Source: Chroogloeocystis siderophila 5.2 s.c.1 (GTDB lineage Bacteria > Cyanobacteriota > Cyanobacteriia > Cyanobacteriales > Chroococcidiopsidaceae). Taken from it: DNA of 64,000 nucleotides. The position numbers were made by a program, and so were the translations under genes. The notes beneath the pieces were generated by a model. It worked only from the letters and a program-made list of their open reading frames with translations. It did no database searches and was not told the DNA's origin. The stretch spans positions 62,001 to 126,000 of the forward strand of contig NZ_MRCC01000009.1 of assembly GCF_001904655.1 (NCBI RefSeq), in the 5' to 3' direction. Shown here piece after piece: positions 55,979 to 64,000 of the stretch (positions are counted from its first letter, which is position 1; every line of letters starts with the position of its first letter).

Positions 55979-56785
55979 ATGAACAGCAAACCAGTTCTTT
56001 TACTTACAGGAAAATGTGCGGTAATAGCAGGACTAATATTATCAAATTCAGCAAGAACTATAGCAGACCAATCATTTAAACTAACTCAAGCTGCTCAAAC
56101 TTCCCAATCAGCACTTGAGCAAATGGATGTTTCAGAAATTGCTAAGCAAATAATGGCACTTCAGAAGTATATGTACATTGACAACAAAACAAAAATAGTT
56201 ACATTCGACTCAAAAGCAGCACGGCAAGGCGGTTTTTCTAAAGAAATATTGGAACTAGCATCAGAATTAATAGAATCTCAAAATATACTAATGCGGCAAG
56301 CCGCACAAGAAAAAATAGGCAATGTTACTCAACTTCAAGTTGCAGAAGACAATTTTCCTAAACTTAAAAGGTTTCATGAAAGATTAAAAGAAAGAGATAG
56401 GAAGAAAAATAAATTACCCTCTTCTACAATCGAATTATCACAGCTTAGCTATAAGGTAGTTATAAATATTTTAAATAAAAGTATTTTACCAAATTCAAAT
56501 GTGCAAAAGCTAATTAAACATACCAATTCTCATATTTTAATTGCAGAGCTTACAGCACGAGCCTGTGGTGATTATAGTCATTATATTCCGAATTACACAC
56601 CTTATACGACAGGCTGGACTACTACTGCTGATCCTCATGGAGCATTGAGAAGATTAGGCTATCATAAAACTGCATATTATGCCTCATTCCAAGGCTCCTA
56701 TGGCTCAAGCTATACAAAAGAACGGTCTTACACTTCTTCATATGGAACTTGTAATTTTCCGTGTTTAGAGATGAAGGCAAAGTAA
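55979..56785 (+). CDS. secreted AT-rich uncharacterised protein, frameshifted near the 3' end
   Basis: 268 residues, family not recognised. A signal peptide (about 1-28, KCAVIAGLILSNSARTIA) is followed by a helical, Lys/Glu-rich domain (to about 190) and a Tyr/Ser/Gly-rich tail with three Cys (ACGDYSHYIPNYTPYTTGWT ... GTCNFPC). A second frame opens at 56755 and continues SVFRDEGKVNTTSTAYRIQY and PNPEVFNYNWPYPAWADYCK to TAA 56904, rich in the same aromatics. One base lost or gained between 56755 and 56785 would join them into a protein of about 305 residues. Codon use is strongly A/T-biased, unlike neighbours. Confidence 0.65.
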   Translation: MNSKPVLLLTGKCAVIAGLILSNSARTIADQSFKLTQAAQTSQSALEQMDVSEIAKQIMALQKYMYIDNKTKIVTFDSKAARQGGFSKEILELASELIESQNILMRQAAQEKIGNVTQLQVAEDNFPKLKRFHERLKERDRKKNKLPSSTIELSQLSYKVVINILNKSILPNSNVQKLIKHTNSHILIAELTARACGDYSHYIPNYTPYTTGWTTTADPHGALRRLGYHKTAYYASFQGSYGSSYTKERSYTSSYGTCNFPCLEMKAK

Positions 56786-56916
56786 ATACTACCAGTACAG
56801 CTTACAGGATTCAATATGGAGAACCCAATCCAGAAGTATTTAACTATAACTGGCCTTACCCTGCATGGGCTGATTACTGTAAATATTGGCACTCTCTCTA
56901 TTAAAAAAACTAATAA

Positions 56917-56944
56917 AAAAGCTCTTTATTAGTAGAGAGCTTTT
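56917..56944. terminator. bidirectional rho-independent terminator
   Basis: AAAAGCTCT and AGAGCTTTT pair perfectly over 9 bases with a 10-base loop, and each strand has a T run after the stem. It lies 12 bases beyond TAA 56904 and 38 before the end of the converging gene, so it serves both. Its position right after 56904 supports the reading that the upstream gene originally ended there. Confidence 0.8.
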
Positions 56945-56981
56945 CTTTAGCAGCAAATATTTTGATATGGGAATAAATCTA

Positions 56982-57351
56982 TTATCCATTAATTAATATA
57001 TAAGGAATACCAAAAAATGTTTTACCTATTGTTTGCTTGATTGGCTCGCAAGCACTGTCACCTCCATACTCAATTTTAATGATTGCTTTGTTTGGACATA
57101 AAGGTGTTTTATATAGGTCTATAAAAAGTAGCCTTTGGTTTTCTTTTTCTATCTTCTCAATAAATGCTCTGTGCTTATGTAATAATTGTTCAGCTTCTGC
57201 TAATTGTGGCAGTTCACTACAACGTTTTAATGTTGTGGGTAGTTTTATGATAGACTCATCACACGAAGCTAATAAAAGTGGTTGTACAACATTACATCCA
57301 GTCACTAGTGAAAGAGCAAAAAAAAGTGAAAAACTGCTTTGCTGTTCTCAT
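56982..57351 (-). CDS. small lipoprotein, frameshifted in its signal peptide
   Basis: The mature part (from CNVVQPLLLASCDESIIKLP to KTFFGIPYILING, about 105 residues) is open. Upstream in the same frame the sequence reads FSLFFALSLVTGC, a textbook lipoprotein signal and lipobox, but has no start codon. ATG 57351 begins MRTAKQ in the neighbouring frame. Removing one T from the T5 run (57333-57329) or the T8 run (57325-57318) would join MRTAKQ to FSLFFALSLVTGC. It is therefore a homopolymer frameshift, a phase-variable tract or a sequencing error. The GTG at 57305 would give a protein without signal. Family unknown. Confidence 0.55.
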
Positions 57352-57376
57352 CGTTTTATAAGCTAACTTGTCTTGT

Positions 57377-57655
57377 TCAACTATCGACATCTTTAACGCG
57401 CCGAATTGGTAAGTTAGCAATCAGTGCGGTGGTGCGTTGATTATTTTCTAGACAAAACTCTAATCCATCGGGTTCGAGTTCGACATAGCGCGAGACGACT
57501 TCTAAAATTTCCTGTTGCATTTTTTCAAGCGCCTGCGGGTTTATATCGGCGCGATCGTGGGCAATCACTAATTGCAGTCGCTGCTTAACTGCATCACGGC
57601 TTGTGTTATCATTGCGCGACACCGGAAAGAATCGATCGAGGAATTCGGTAATCAT
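57377..57655 (-). CDS. minE: cell division topological specificity factor MinE
   Basis: 92 residues. The anti-MinCD region ([20 protein letters not shown]) is followed by the dimerisation domain ([33 protein letters not shown]). It stimulates MinD ATPase to drive Min oscillation. It is the last gene of minC-minD-minE, 27 bases after minD. Confidence 0.95.
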   Translation of the reverse strand: MITEFLDRFFPVSRNDNTSRDAVKQRLQLVIAHDRADINPQALEKMQQEILEVVSRYVELEPDGLEFCLENNQRTTALIANLPIRRVKDVDS

Positions 57656-57682
57656 GACAGTGGATGCAGGGGTAGAAATCGT

Positions 57683-58486
57683 TTAGATAATAGAAAACAG
57701 CAGCTTACGCAGGCGAGTAAAGAAGTTGTCTTGAACAGGTTCCAAATCAAGAAATTCTACTTTTTCCCCTTCTAATCTACGGGCGATATGCTCAAACGCC
57801 ATTCCGGCAAGCGAAGCTGTTTCGGATAATACTAAAGGTTCGCCTCGGTTCGTCGAAACGATGACGCGTTCATCTTCTGGAACAACGCCAATCAGTGGAA
57901 TTGAGAGAATTTCTTGGACATCTTTCACCGACATCATGTCATTTGCCTGTACCATTGCGGGGCGCAGGCGGTTGAGAATTAAATGAATGTTTTTGATTCC
58001 TTGTGCTTCGAGTAAGCCAATAACGCGGTCAGCATCGCGGACGGCTGCTATTTCTGGTGTTGTGACGATTAATGCTTCTTTCGCGCCGGCGATCGCATTT
58101 TTAAAGCCCATTTCAATCCCTGCCGGACAGTCAATGACAACATAGTCATACATTTCTGTCAAGGAATCAACAAGCTGCTTCATCTGTTCGGAGGTGATGG
58201 CTTCTTTGTTGCGGTTTTGGGCAGCCGGAAGCAGAACTAAGCCTGATTCGCGTTTGTCTCTTACTAAAGCTTGTTCTAAACGACACTCGCCTGAGACAAC
58301 CTCCATTGCGGTGTAGACGATGCGATTTTCCAATCCCAGGAGCAAGTCTAAGTTTCTTAGACCAAAATCGGCATCTACCAAAACGATTTTACGCCCCAAG
58401 CGGGCTAATGCCATACCCAGGTTGGCGGTGACTGTGGTTTTACCTACCCCTCCTTTACCAGAGGTAGTAACAATAATACGCTTCAT
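57683..58486 (-). CDS. minD: septum site-determining ATPase MinD
   Basis: 267 residues with the deviant Walker A KGGVGKTTVTANLG, DADFGLRNLDLLLGLENR, VVIDCPAGIEMGFKNA and the C-terminal amphipathic membrane-targeting helix FFTRLRKLLFSI. It recruits MinC to the membrane to block division near poles. The ATG overlaps the minC stop by four bases, so translation is coupled. Confidence 0.97.
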   Translation of the reverse strand: MKRIIVTTSGKGGVGKTTVTANLGMALARLGRKIVLVDADFGLRNLDLLLGLENRIVYTAMEVVSGECRLEQALVRDKRESGLVLLPAAQNRNKEAITSEQMKQLVDSLTEMYDYVVIDCPAGIEMGFKNAIAGAKEALIVTTPEIAAVRDADRVIGLLEAQGIKNIHLILNRLRPAMVQANDMMSVKDVQEILSIPLIGVVPEDERVIVSTNRGEPLVLSETASLAGMAFEHIARRLEGEKVEFLDLEPVQDNFFTRLRKLLFSII

Positions 58487-59274
58487 GACGGTAAAGAAAA
58501 TTGGGATTTAGAAAAATCAGCAGCTTTAGCGATCCGAATGCCTTCAGGCGTGACGTAAGCTACCTCAGGATAAAACTGAGATGGAATATTCGTCGGTGCC
58601 CTAGCGACAAATTCCGCAATCCGCAACTGCGTTGGTTCCATTTGCAGTGCCATAATCAGACACTTAGAATTACCGGCTGCACCTGCATGGGCAACTCCGC
58701 GCAAACGACCCCAAACTAGAATATCGCCATTTGCCACTACAGTACCACCTGGATTAAGGTCTCCTAACACAATAACGGAACCAGCATGACGAATTTCGAT
58801 GCCAGATCGTACTGTCATTTGCAGATATAGTGGTTCAGCAAGGGGCGTAGCGGGAGCATTTAAAGTTTGATTAATTCCTGTGACAGGTGCTTGTTGTTCT
58901 ACGCTATAGCCCGCAGTTGCGGCAGCGACAGCAGTTTGGCGGCGGCTGGTAAAAACATGAGTTAACTGAAGTTGTGCTTCGGCTAAAGCATCCGCGATCG
59001 CTTGTAGTTGTCGAGTGTCTAACAACCGATCTGTTGCCATGAGATGGACTATCGTGTTAGCTTGCCAAAAGCGATCGCCACCGTTAAGCCGCTGCTTCAA
59101 TTGTTGCCAAAGATCCGACCAAGTTGTTGCTGTAGTAGAAGCTTCAACTTCTGTCGGCAAAATCAATAACAGATTTTCTCCCTCACTCTTGAGGCGAACT
59201 TGTAAGTTACTGTTCGCGATATCGGTGGGAGGAGTCAGTGTTGTCTCTATTTCTGGCGGGGCAGAATCACTCAT
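58483..59274 (-). CDS. minC: septum site-determining protein MinC
   Basis: About 263 residues. The N-terminal FtsZ-inhibiting domain (about 20-125) is divergent; the C-terminal beta-helical domain is clear: VRSGIEIRHAGSVIVLGDLN, PGGTVVANGDILVWGRLRGV and AHAGAAGN. Start ATG 59274 (MSDSAPPE); the frame is open to 59301. First gene of the minCDE operon. Confidence 0.95.
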   Translation of the reverse strand: MSDSAPPEIETTLTPPTDIANSNLQVRLKSEGENLLLILPTEVEASTTATTWSDLWQQLKQRLNGGDRFWQANTIVHLMATDRLLDTRQLQAIADALAEAQLQLTHVFTSRRQTAVAAATAGYSVEQQAPVTGINQTLNAPATPLAEPLYLQMTVRSGIEIRHAGSVIVLGDLNPGGTVVANGDILVWGRLRGVAHAGAAGNSKCLIMALQMEPTQLRIAEFVARAPTNIPSQFYPEVAYVTPEGIRIAKAADFSKSQFSLPS

Positions 59275-59536
59275 GCAGTACTGGTCTAAGCAGCGAACCA
59301 ACTTTATATCATCTTAGATTAGTTCTAGTCTAGAACTATATTTTCTTATTTAAGTAATTAGCCGTTAGTAATTAGCTAATACCATTTCAATTTCACTGAA
59401 CGAGAACTACAATTAATTTCTCCTCTGCCCTTGAAGTTCCCTATTCGTACAATCTTTACGGTGAAATGGTATAGCCGCCAAGTCTTAGGGAGGACGACAC
59501 TTAAATTTCCACAGACTACATTTACATCACAACCTC

Positions 59537-60646
59537 ATGCAGCCAAGAGATGGAGGCGATACTGTGAAGTTCGGGCAATGGCTTGGTTTAATCGTCCTGG
59601 CGATCGCGCTTTACATTTTATGGCAGATCCGGTACGTGGTTTTGCTCATCTTTGCTTCTGTTGTTTTAGCAACAATTTTAAATCGCGTTGTGCGCGGCAT
59701 CCAGCGACTTCGCGTCAATCGAGGTATTGCTATTGCCATCACCATGACTGTCTTATTGGCTTTAATTATTGGCTTTTTTGCGGTGATTGTGCCAAGGATC
59801 ATTGACCAATTAAAAGAATTTGTAGTGCTGATACCAGCTATCTCTGACCGATTCAGGATATGGTACAACTGGCTGCAAACTGTGGTTCCTGGGCAATTTT
59901 TTGAGGATATCAATTTACTTAATAATCTGGCTGGGCAACTGCAATCTTTACTAGCCCAAATTCTCGGCAACGTTTTGCTTTTAGTCAACACTTCACTGAC
60001 GGCTATTTTGGGCTTTTTGCTGTTTTTTGTTGTCACGATCATGCTACTTGCCGATCCTGCACCGTATCGCCGCATCTTGATTCTGACTTTTCCAGCTTTT
60101 TATCGGCGGCGTGTCGATCAAATTCTGTGCGAGTGTGAGGCTGCCCTGATTGGCTGGATTAAAGGGACTCTAATTACGATGTTTTTTGTCGCTTTATTAA
60201 GCTTTGTTGGTTTATCGGTGTTAAGAGTACCACTACCACTCGTTAATGCGGCTTTGGCAGGCTTACTTGAATTTATTCCGAATGTTGGACCTACTTTGAG
60301 TGTCTTTCCACCAGCTTTACTTGCTTTACTCGATGCGCCTTGGAAGGCGGTTGCTGTGATTGGCTTGTATGTTGTCATTCAGCAAGTTGAAAGTTTAATT
60401 TTAGTGCCGCTGATTATGCAACAAGAAGTTTCGCTACTGCCAGTGTTTACGATTTTAGCGGTGGTAGTATTTGCTAGTTTTTTTGGGTTTTTGGGTTTAT
60501 TTCTCGCCATTCCCCTTTTGATTGTGACGCAAATTTGGCTCAAAGAAGTTTTGGTTAAAGACGTGTTGAATAAATGGCGAGGTAAAGTGCCGCGCGATCG
60601 CAAAGCCTACTTAGCTAGTGTCGATGACACTAAACTTGAATCTTGA
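59537..60646 (+). CDS. AI-2E family membrane permease (second copy)
   Basis: 369 residues with about eight hydrophobic segments. Family motifs are LLEFIPNVGPTLSVFPPALL and VIQQVESLILVPLIMQQEVS LLP with the final FLGLFLAIPLLIVTQIW helix. It is clearly diverged from the copy at 12477. The C-terminus is a basic tail. It is convergent with the DUF1537 gene, four bases between the coding ends. Substrate unknown. Confidence 0.9.
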   Translation: MQPRDGGDTVKFGQWLGLIVLAIALYILWQIRYVVLLIFASVVLATILNRVVRGIQRLRVNRGIAIAITMTVLLALIIGFFAVIVPRIIDQLKEFVVLIPAISDRFRIWYNWLQTVVPGQFFEDINLLNNLAGQLQSLLAQILGNVLLLVNTSLTAILGFLLFFVVTIMLLADPAPYRRILILTFPAFYRRRVDQILCECEAALIGWIKGTLITMFFVALLSFVGLSVLRVPLPLVNAALAGLLEFIPNVGPTLSVFPPALLALLDAPWKAVAVIGLYVVIQQVESLILVPLIMQQEVSLLPVFTILAVVVFASFFGFLGLFLAIPLLIVTQIWLKEVLVKDVLNKWRGKVPRDRKAYLASVDDTKLES

Positions 60647-60650
60647 ATTG

Positions 60651-62000
60651 CTAATTACTTTTTTGCAGTCTGCGGTAAATTGTCGCCAAGGCATTCGCAT
60701 CACCAACATTACCAGGAAACAGAACTATAGGTAAATCGGGAAACTGCGGATGATCCGATGGAGTGCGGACGATCGAACACCCTGCTAAAATTTGACCGAG
60801 GAGGCGTGCAGTCTTCAAAGCTAAACCTGTACTCAAGACATCGTTGGAGGTAATGCCTCCTTTACTGATTAAAAATCCGATATCGCTGGGCAAACCCTGC
60901 ACAATATCCATCAATAATGAAGATACGGAAAAACCAAACTGTAATCGTGTTTGAACATCCGCAAAAACAAGTTCTTGACGGCTTGTATAGACTACAGGAG
61001 TTTTACCAGCTTCGTGCGCGGCGTGAACTTTTTCTAGTGTTGTTGTGAGTAACTGATGCGGTTGTTCGAGCGAGTCATCTAATAACTGGGCGACATCGAC
61101 TTCGATTCCCGCGATGTCAGGTTCTTGTAAGAGGTTTTCTAATTGTTCGGTTGTCTTTCTAACGTGCGAACCAACAAGCACAACACCTGGTTTCCCTTGG
61201 CGTACGTATTGCGACATTTCCTCTGGTGGTACTGGTTGTGGTGGTAGTTGCGCTAAAGCGGTGAGTAAACTCGCGGCGCTACGAAATAAAAAGCGTTTAC
61301 CTTGACTTACTGCTGTGAGAACATCTTGGGCAAAGCGGTTGAGATCGTCTTGTGTTTCGGCATCAACCGCAACGCATTGATTGTCTGTCAAGTTTTGTAA
61401 TCTTTCTAGTGTGGAAAGATTTCCCGCAACATCTGTACCGCTACGAATGTCGTTTAATAAAAATCGTTCGACTTGATTTGCGCGGATGCGTCCTTGGGTT
61501 TTTTCGGCAACGTAATCGGGTAAGTAGCTGTAAGTGTAGCCAAAAACCGAATCGCGAGCAAATTCAGTTTCGTGGACGGGGATCGGAATTCCATCAACGA
61601 TCAAGTAATGAATGCTATCGCGAGTAATGCGTCCACCTTCGATAAAGGCTGGTACGAGAAAATGCGCATCAAATGGACCAAGTTCTGCGGCGATGACATC
61701 GGCTTCGATAGGGTAATGTCCGCGTAGCGTGGAATCGGAGCGACTAACAATCAGAAAATCGGCAATTTCTGTGGCGGCGATCGCGCTTTTGAGATTATGA
61801 CAGACTTCTTTTGTAACCTTGGCGGCTTGATCGGGAGGTAGCGATCTCGTATTCGTCAGCACAAAGAATATTGGTGATTCATCGGTTAACCCTAGTCGCA
61901 GTGTCTCTTCATCCCAGCGTGTCAGGAGGAGACAACTATGAACGGTTTGCGAACCTGTCGGGTCATCATCGAGGACAATAATTTTGGGTTGAGTTGCCAT
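60651..62000 (-). CDS. four-carbon acid sugar kinase family protein (DUF1537/YgbK)
   Basis: 449 residues. The start IIVLDDDPTGSQTVHSCLLL is the DUF1537 N-terminal motif; FLIVSRSDSTLRGHYPIEAD and a C-terminal ATP-binding domain with LISKGGITSNDVLSTGLALK and IVLFPGNVGD follow. Studied members phosphorylate tetronate or erythronate acids with ATP, usually beside OtnC or DenD genes. None of those is here, so the sugar acid is unknown. Complete single gene. Confidence 0.9.
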   Translation of the reverse strand: MATQPKIIVLDDDPTGSQTVHSCLLLTRWDEETLRLGLTDESPIFFVLTNTRSLPPDQAAKVTKEVCHNLKSAIAATEIADFLIVSRSDSTLRGHYPIEADVIAAELGPFDAHFLVPAFIEGGRITRDSIHYLIVDGIPIPVHETEFARDSVFGYTYSYLPDYVAEKTQGRIRANQVERFLLNDIRSGTDVAGNLSTLERLQNLTDNQCVAVDAETQDDLNRFAQDVLTAVSQGKRFLFRSAASLLTALAQLPPQPVPPEEMSQYVRQGKPGVVLVGSHVRKTTEQLENLLQEPDIAGIEVDVAQLLDDSLEQPHQLLTTTLEKVHAAHEAGKTPVVYTSRQELVFADVQTRLQFGFSVSSLLMDIVQGLPSDIGFLISKGGITSNDVLSTGLALKTARLLGQILAGCSIVRTPSDHPQFPDLPIVLFPGNVGDANALATIYRRLQKSN

Positions 62001-62080
62001 CTTTAATTTATAGCCAAAGTGTAGGTTGGTACATTACAGAAGCTCAGAGCTATTGTCTTAACCAGCTTTTAACACTGAAC

Positions 62081-62104
62081 TCTGATCACTGATCCCTGAC
62101 CCCT
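62081..62104. repeat. dispersed TGATCCCTGACCCC word
   Basis: CTGATCACTGATCCCTGACCCC is a copy of a short repeat also found before recJ (25521-25539), after coaD (32936-32966, opposite orientation) and before the sugar transferase gene (63545-63560). Confidence 0.5.
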
Positions 62105-62105
62105 A

Positions 62106-62738
62106 CTATAGAATCTGCGCTTGTAATTTTCGCACTTCTGCTTGCACGCTGCTGCTAATTTGCAACAGAGCATTTACAATTGGCGCGTACTCCTGAGTTT
62201 GAATATTCGTTAGTTTTGGCGGTGAAAGTAAGTTTGGTGTGTCGATTGGTTGTGATTGTCTTAAGCTTCTTTCGATTTGTAAAGCTTGCACTAAATCGGA
62301 TCTTAAGTGTTGTAAAGCTTGTAAAAGTGCGTTGCGATCGCTTTGATCGGTATTCGCTTTAGCTTCATCGAGCATAGCGATATCATAAATGACGCAATGG
62401 TAGCGATCAACGTTATTTAAGAGGTTCTTTAGCGGTTGCGGGTAAATTTTTTGCCGCCAAATCCAGCGTCCTAGGGTGATGAGAATGAATGTAATAATAA
62501 AAAGTGCGATCGCTGCGGCAATTGATGTACCGATTATTGTTCTAATAACAAGCGTATAAAGTAGACCAACAATGATAACGGTTGGCACAAAAACTTTGAC
62601 GAACTCGTTTGATAAAAAGCTGAATCGTTTTTCTCGATTTTGCCAAATTGACCTGCGCAATACACTATCTGGATTGACTCCAGTTAATCGCTTCAATTCT
62701 CCCTTTGTAAATTCTAAGCCTATCAAGTCAGGCTGCAC
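62106..62738 (-). CDS. uncharacterised membrane protein
   Basis: 210 residues, family not recognised. The N-terminal 45 residues are soluble (LIGLEFTKGELKRLTGVNPD). Two adjacent membrane helices lie at about 47-92 (FVPTVIIVGLLYTLVIRTII and AAAIALFIITFILITLG). A long helical cytoplasmic region follows, with DRYHCVIYDIAMLDEAKANT and QALQHLRSDLVQALQIERSL. The pattern is typical of cyanobacterial hypothetical proteins. It stands alone between the DUF1537 kinase and the sugar transferase. Confidence 0.75.
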   Translation of the reverse strand: MQPDLIGLEFTKGELKRLTGVNPDSVLRRSIWQNREKRFSFLSNEFVKVFVPTVIIVGLLYTLVIRTIIGTSIAAAIALFIITFILITLGRWIWRQKIYPQPLKNLLNNVDRYHCVIYDIAMLDEAKANTDQSDRNALLQALQHLRSDLVQALQIERSLRQSQPIDTPNLLSPPKLTNIQTQEYAPIVNALLQISSSVQAEVRKLQAQIL

Positions 62739-62828
62739 TGCACATTGTTTGTATCTACTGAGTCTATATTAGGATATTTTGGACTGGGTGCATGAATCGG
62801 ATGTTACCCCCAGAATTGGAAGAGCCTG

Positions 62829-62868
62829 GCGACTAAAGTCGCGGCTTGAAAGACGAAGTCCACGTAGG
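62829..62868. repeat. dispersed palindromic repeat (GACTAAAGTC type)
   Basis: GCGACT-AA-AGTCGC (62829-62842) is a perfect palindrome followed by GGCTTGAAAGACGAAGTCC. A related unit, CTGACT-GA-AGTCAG with GGGGCTACCC, is at 63738-63761. Units of the form CGACTAAAGTCG...ACGAAGTCC are common between cyanobacterial genes. Confidence 0.6.
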
Positions 62869-62888
62869 TAGAGTTTATGATTGAAGAT

Positions 62889-63539
62889 TTAGTAAGCGCC
62901 TTTGCCTGTAATGACCACAATCAAGGTTTGCCAGATAATTCGGAGGTCGAGCCATAAAGACCAGTGATCGCGATAAATGGCATCGAGATGCAGCATATAG
63001 TCAAAGCTTACCTCACTACGTCCACTGATTTGCCACAAACCTGTTACACCAGGTAAGAGTTCTAAACGTTTAGTAAAAGCATTTTGATACTCTTTGAGTG
63101 CTAAAGTACAGTCGCGCAGTTGTAGGGGACGCGGACCTACTAAGCTCATATGACCTTGAATAATGTTAAATAATTGTGGTAACTCATCTAAACTCGTACG
63201 TCGCAAGAATTTACCAACGTGAGTGACACGGGGATCGTCTTTCATTTTAAAGAGGATTCCGCCGTCGGATTCGTTCAAGTGTTCGAGATCTTGCAGAAGT
63301 TGCTCGGCATCGACTACCATAGTACGAAACTTCCAAATCAAAAAAGGTTTTCCACCACGCCCTAAACGTTCTTGACGAAAAAAGATGGGTCCTTTTGAGT
63401 CTAGAGAAATCGCCAACGCGATCGCCAGCATCAGAGGGCTAAGCAGAAGTATCCCTACACCAGCGCCTAAAATGTCAATAATGCGTTTACCGACAAATTG
63501 CAGCATGTAACGTGGTTGACTGACAAAACTAAGTTGCAT
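62889..63539 (-). CDS. exopolysaccharide-type sugar transferase (undecaprenyl-phosphate)
   Basis: 216 residues of the bacterial sugar transferase family (WbaP/WcaJ C-terminal domain). One N-terminal hydrophobic helix (IDILGAGVGILLLSPLMLAI) precedes the catalytic core: FFRQERLGRGGKPFLIWKFR, LRRTSLDELPQLFNII, SLVGPRPL and LLPGVTGLWQISGRSEVSFD. It should attach the first sugar-phosphate to the lipid carrier for capsule, EPS or O-antigen. It lacks the large N-terminal membrane domain of WcaJ, so it is of the short PglC-like type. No other polysaccharide gene is visible in the window. Confidence 0.93.
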   Translation of the reverse strand: MQLSFVSQPRYMLQFVGKRIIDILGAGVGILLLSPLMLAIALAISLDSKGPIFFRQERLGRGGKPFLIWKFRTMVVDAEQLLQDLEHLNESDGGILFKMKDDPRVTHVGKFLRRTSLDELPQLFNIIQGHMSLVGPRPLQLRDCTLALKEYQNAFTKRLELLPGVTGLWQISGRSEVSFDYMLHLDAIYRDHWSLWLDLRIIWQTLIVVITGKGAY

Positions 63540-63879
63540 AGCAGAGGTCAGGGGTCAGGGTTAGACTAGGTTTAAAACCTTTGACAGTCCAATTAACAAA
63601 GCTTGTGCCAAACAGTGTGTCAGCACTTAGTTATATTTTTAGAGAGCCATTCTAAAAATTTGCGTATTTTGTACCTACGTAGTTCAATCAAATCAATCAC
63701 AAGTCAATAGACTTCTTGTATGAATCACAAACACCCTCTGACTGAAGTCAGGGGCTACCCAAGCAAAGTGTACTTTCGCACACTTAAACAAGATTTTTAT
63801 CAGTAAGTTCACAGTGGTAGATTTTCTTGTGTTTGGCTGCAAATTTATTTGTCAATCATTCATGCAGGAGGTTTAATAT
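63540..63879. other. intergenic region with two dispersed repeats
   Basis: Contains GGTCAGGGGTCAGGG (63545-63560) and the palindrome CTGACTGAAGTCAG (63738-63751). Otherwise AT-rich without coding potential. The AGGAGG at its right end belongs to the small frame at 63880. Confidence 0.35.
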
Positions 63880-63984
63880 ATGCTTGGAGACTATCTTGAA
63901 ACTGAGAAGGCTGACGCACTGGGAAAGCGGTACTTGGTTCAGGAGATATACTCCAGTCGTAGCGCAATAGCTTGGAGAGGATAA
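63880..63984 (+). CDS. possible 34-residue protein
   Basis: A short frame, MLGDYLETEKADALGKRYLV and QEIYSSRSAIAWRG, ends at TAA 63982-63984. A perfect AGGAGG lies nine bases upstream of the ATG (63866-63871), one of the best ribosome-binding sites in the window, and is the main support. No family is recognised, and the window ends 16 bases later, so it could be a leader for a gene to the right. Treat as tentative. Confidence 0.35.
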   Translation: MLGDYLETEKADALGKRYLVQEIYSSRSAIAWRG

Positions 63985-64000
63985 TTTTCATTTCCATTTG

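Overview
The window is a chromosomal segment of a cyanobacterium. HIP1 octamers (GCGATCGC) are scattered through genes and spacers. Several genes are typical of cyanobacteria: psb28, a PAP/fibrillin protein, DUF3134 and DUF1995 proteins, short KdpD, a stand-alone atpD-atpC pair and minCDE. Genus cannot be fixed from the sequence; gene content fits Chroococcidiopsis/Gloeocapsopsis-like or Nostocales lineages, and that is only inference. I see no tRNA, rRNA or CRISPR array.

Layout. 1-2085: a TetR regulator fused to a catalytically dead tyrosine-recombinase-like domain behind two palindromic boxes, then a broken HigB toxin that keeps a promoter and operator. 2086-12094: anmK, the kdp potassium-pump operon (kdpA-B-F/G-C-D, with a kinase-less KdpD), a divergent sensor kinase/response regulator pair, and a lumenal pentapeptide protein. 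12477-22573: AI-2E family permease, cysS, a His-rich CobW-type GTPase, dtd, psb28, moaB, mraY, fibrillin, and a GAF-GGDEF-EAL protein. 22845-36517: a 2OG-Fe(II) oxygenase, an Fe-S type PD-(D/E)XK nuclease, GNAT, recJ, a Ctp protease, an Rre1/Ycf29-like regulator, a 31-residue membrane peptide with its own terminator, PHP phosphoesterase, a DivIVA-like protein overlapping coaD, dnaA, an HtrA-type protease and def.

36518-51232 is the most eroded part. It holds an intact-looking IS607 element (serine recombinase plus TnpB) abutting a 5'-truncated M20 amidohydrolase and a frameshifted GNAT pseudogene. It also has a two-gene unit bounded by a LexA-type box and a terminator, a retinol-reductase/CRTISO-like oxidoreductase and ldh. 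A pentapeptide-repeat protein is fused in frame to the 3' half of an IS transposase, next to a second pentapeptide-repeat gene with four in-frame stops and one frameshift. 51473-63984 returns to housekeeping: atpD-atpC, an M28 peptidase and minCDE. It is interrupted by an AT-rich islet with two frameshifted exported proteins. A second AI-2E permease, a DUF1537 kinase, a membrane protein, a sugar transferase and a possible small ORF follow.

The best candidates for something undescribed are the LexA-box operon of two unrecognised small genes (43701-44572), the TetR/dead-recombinase fusion with its operators, and the 31-residue membrane peptide unit at 30499-30728. None matches a known defence island, and I do not claim a complete new system.
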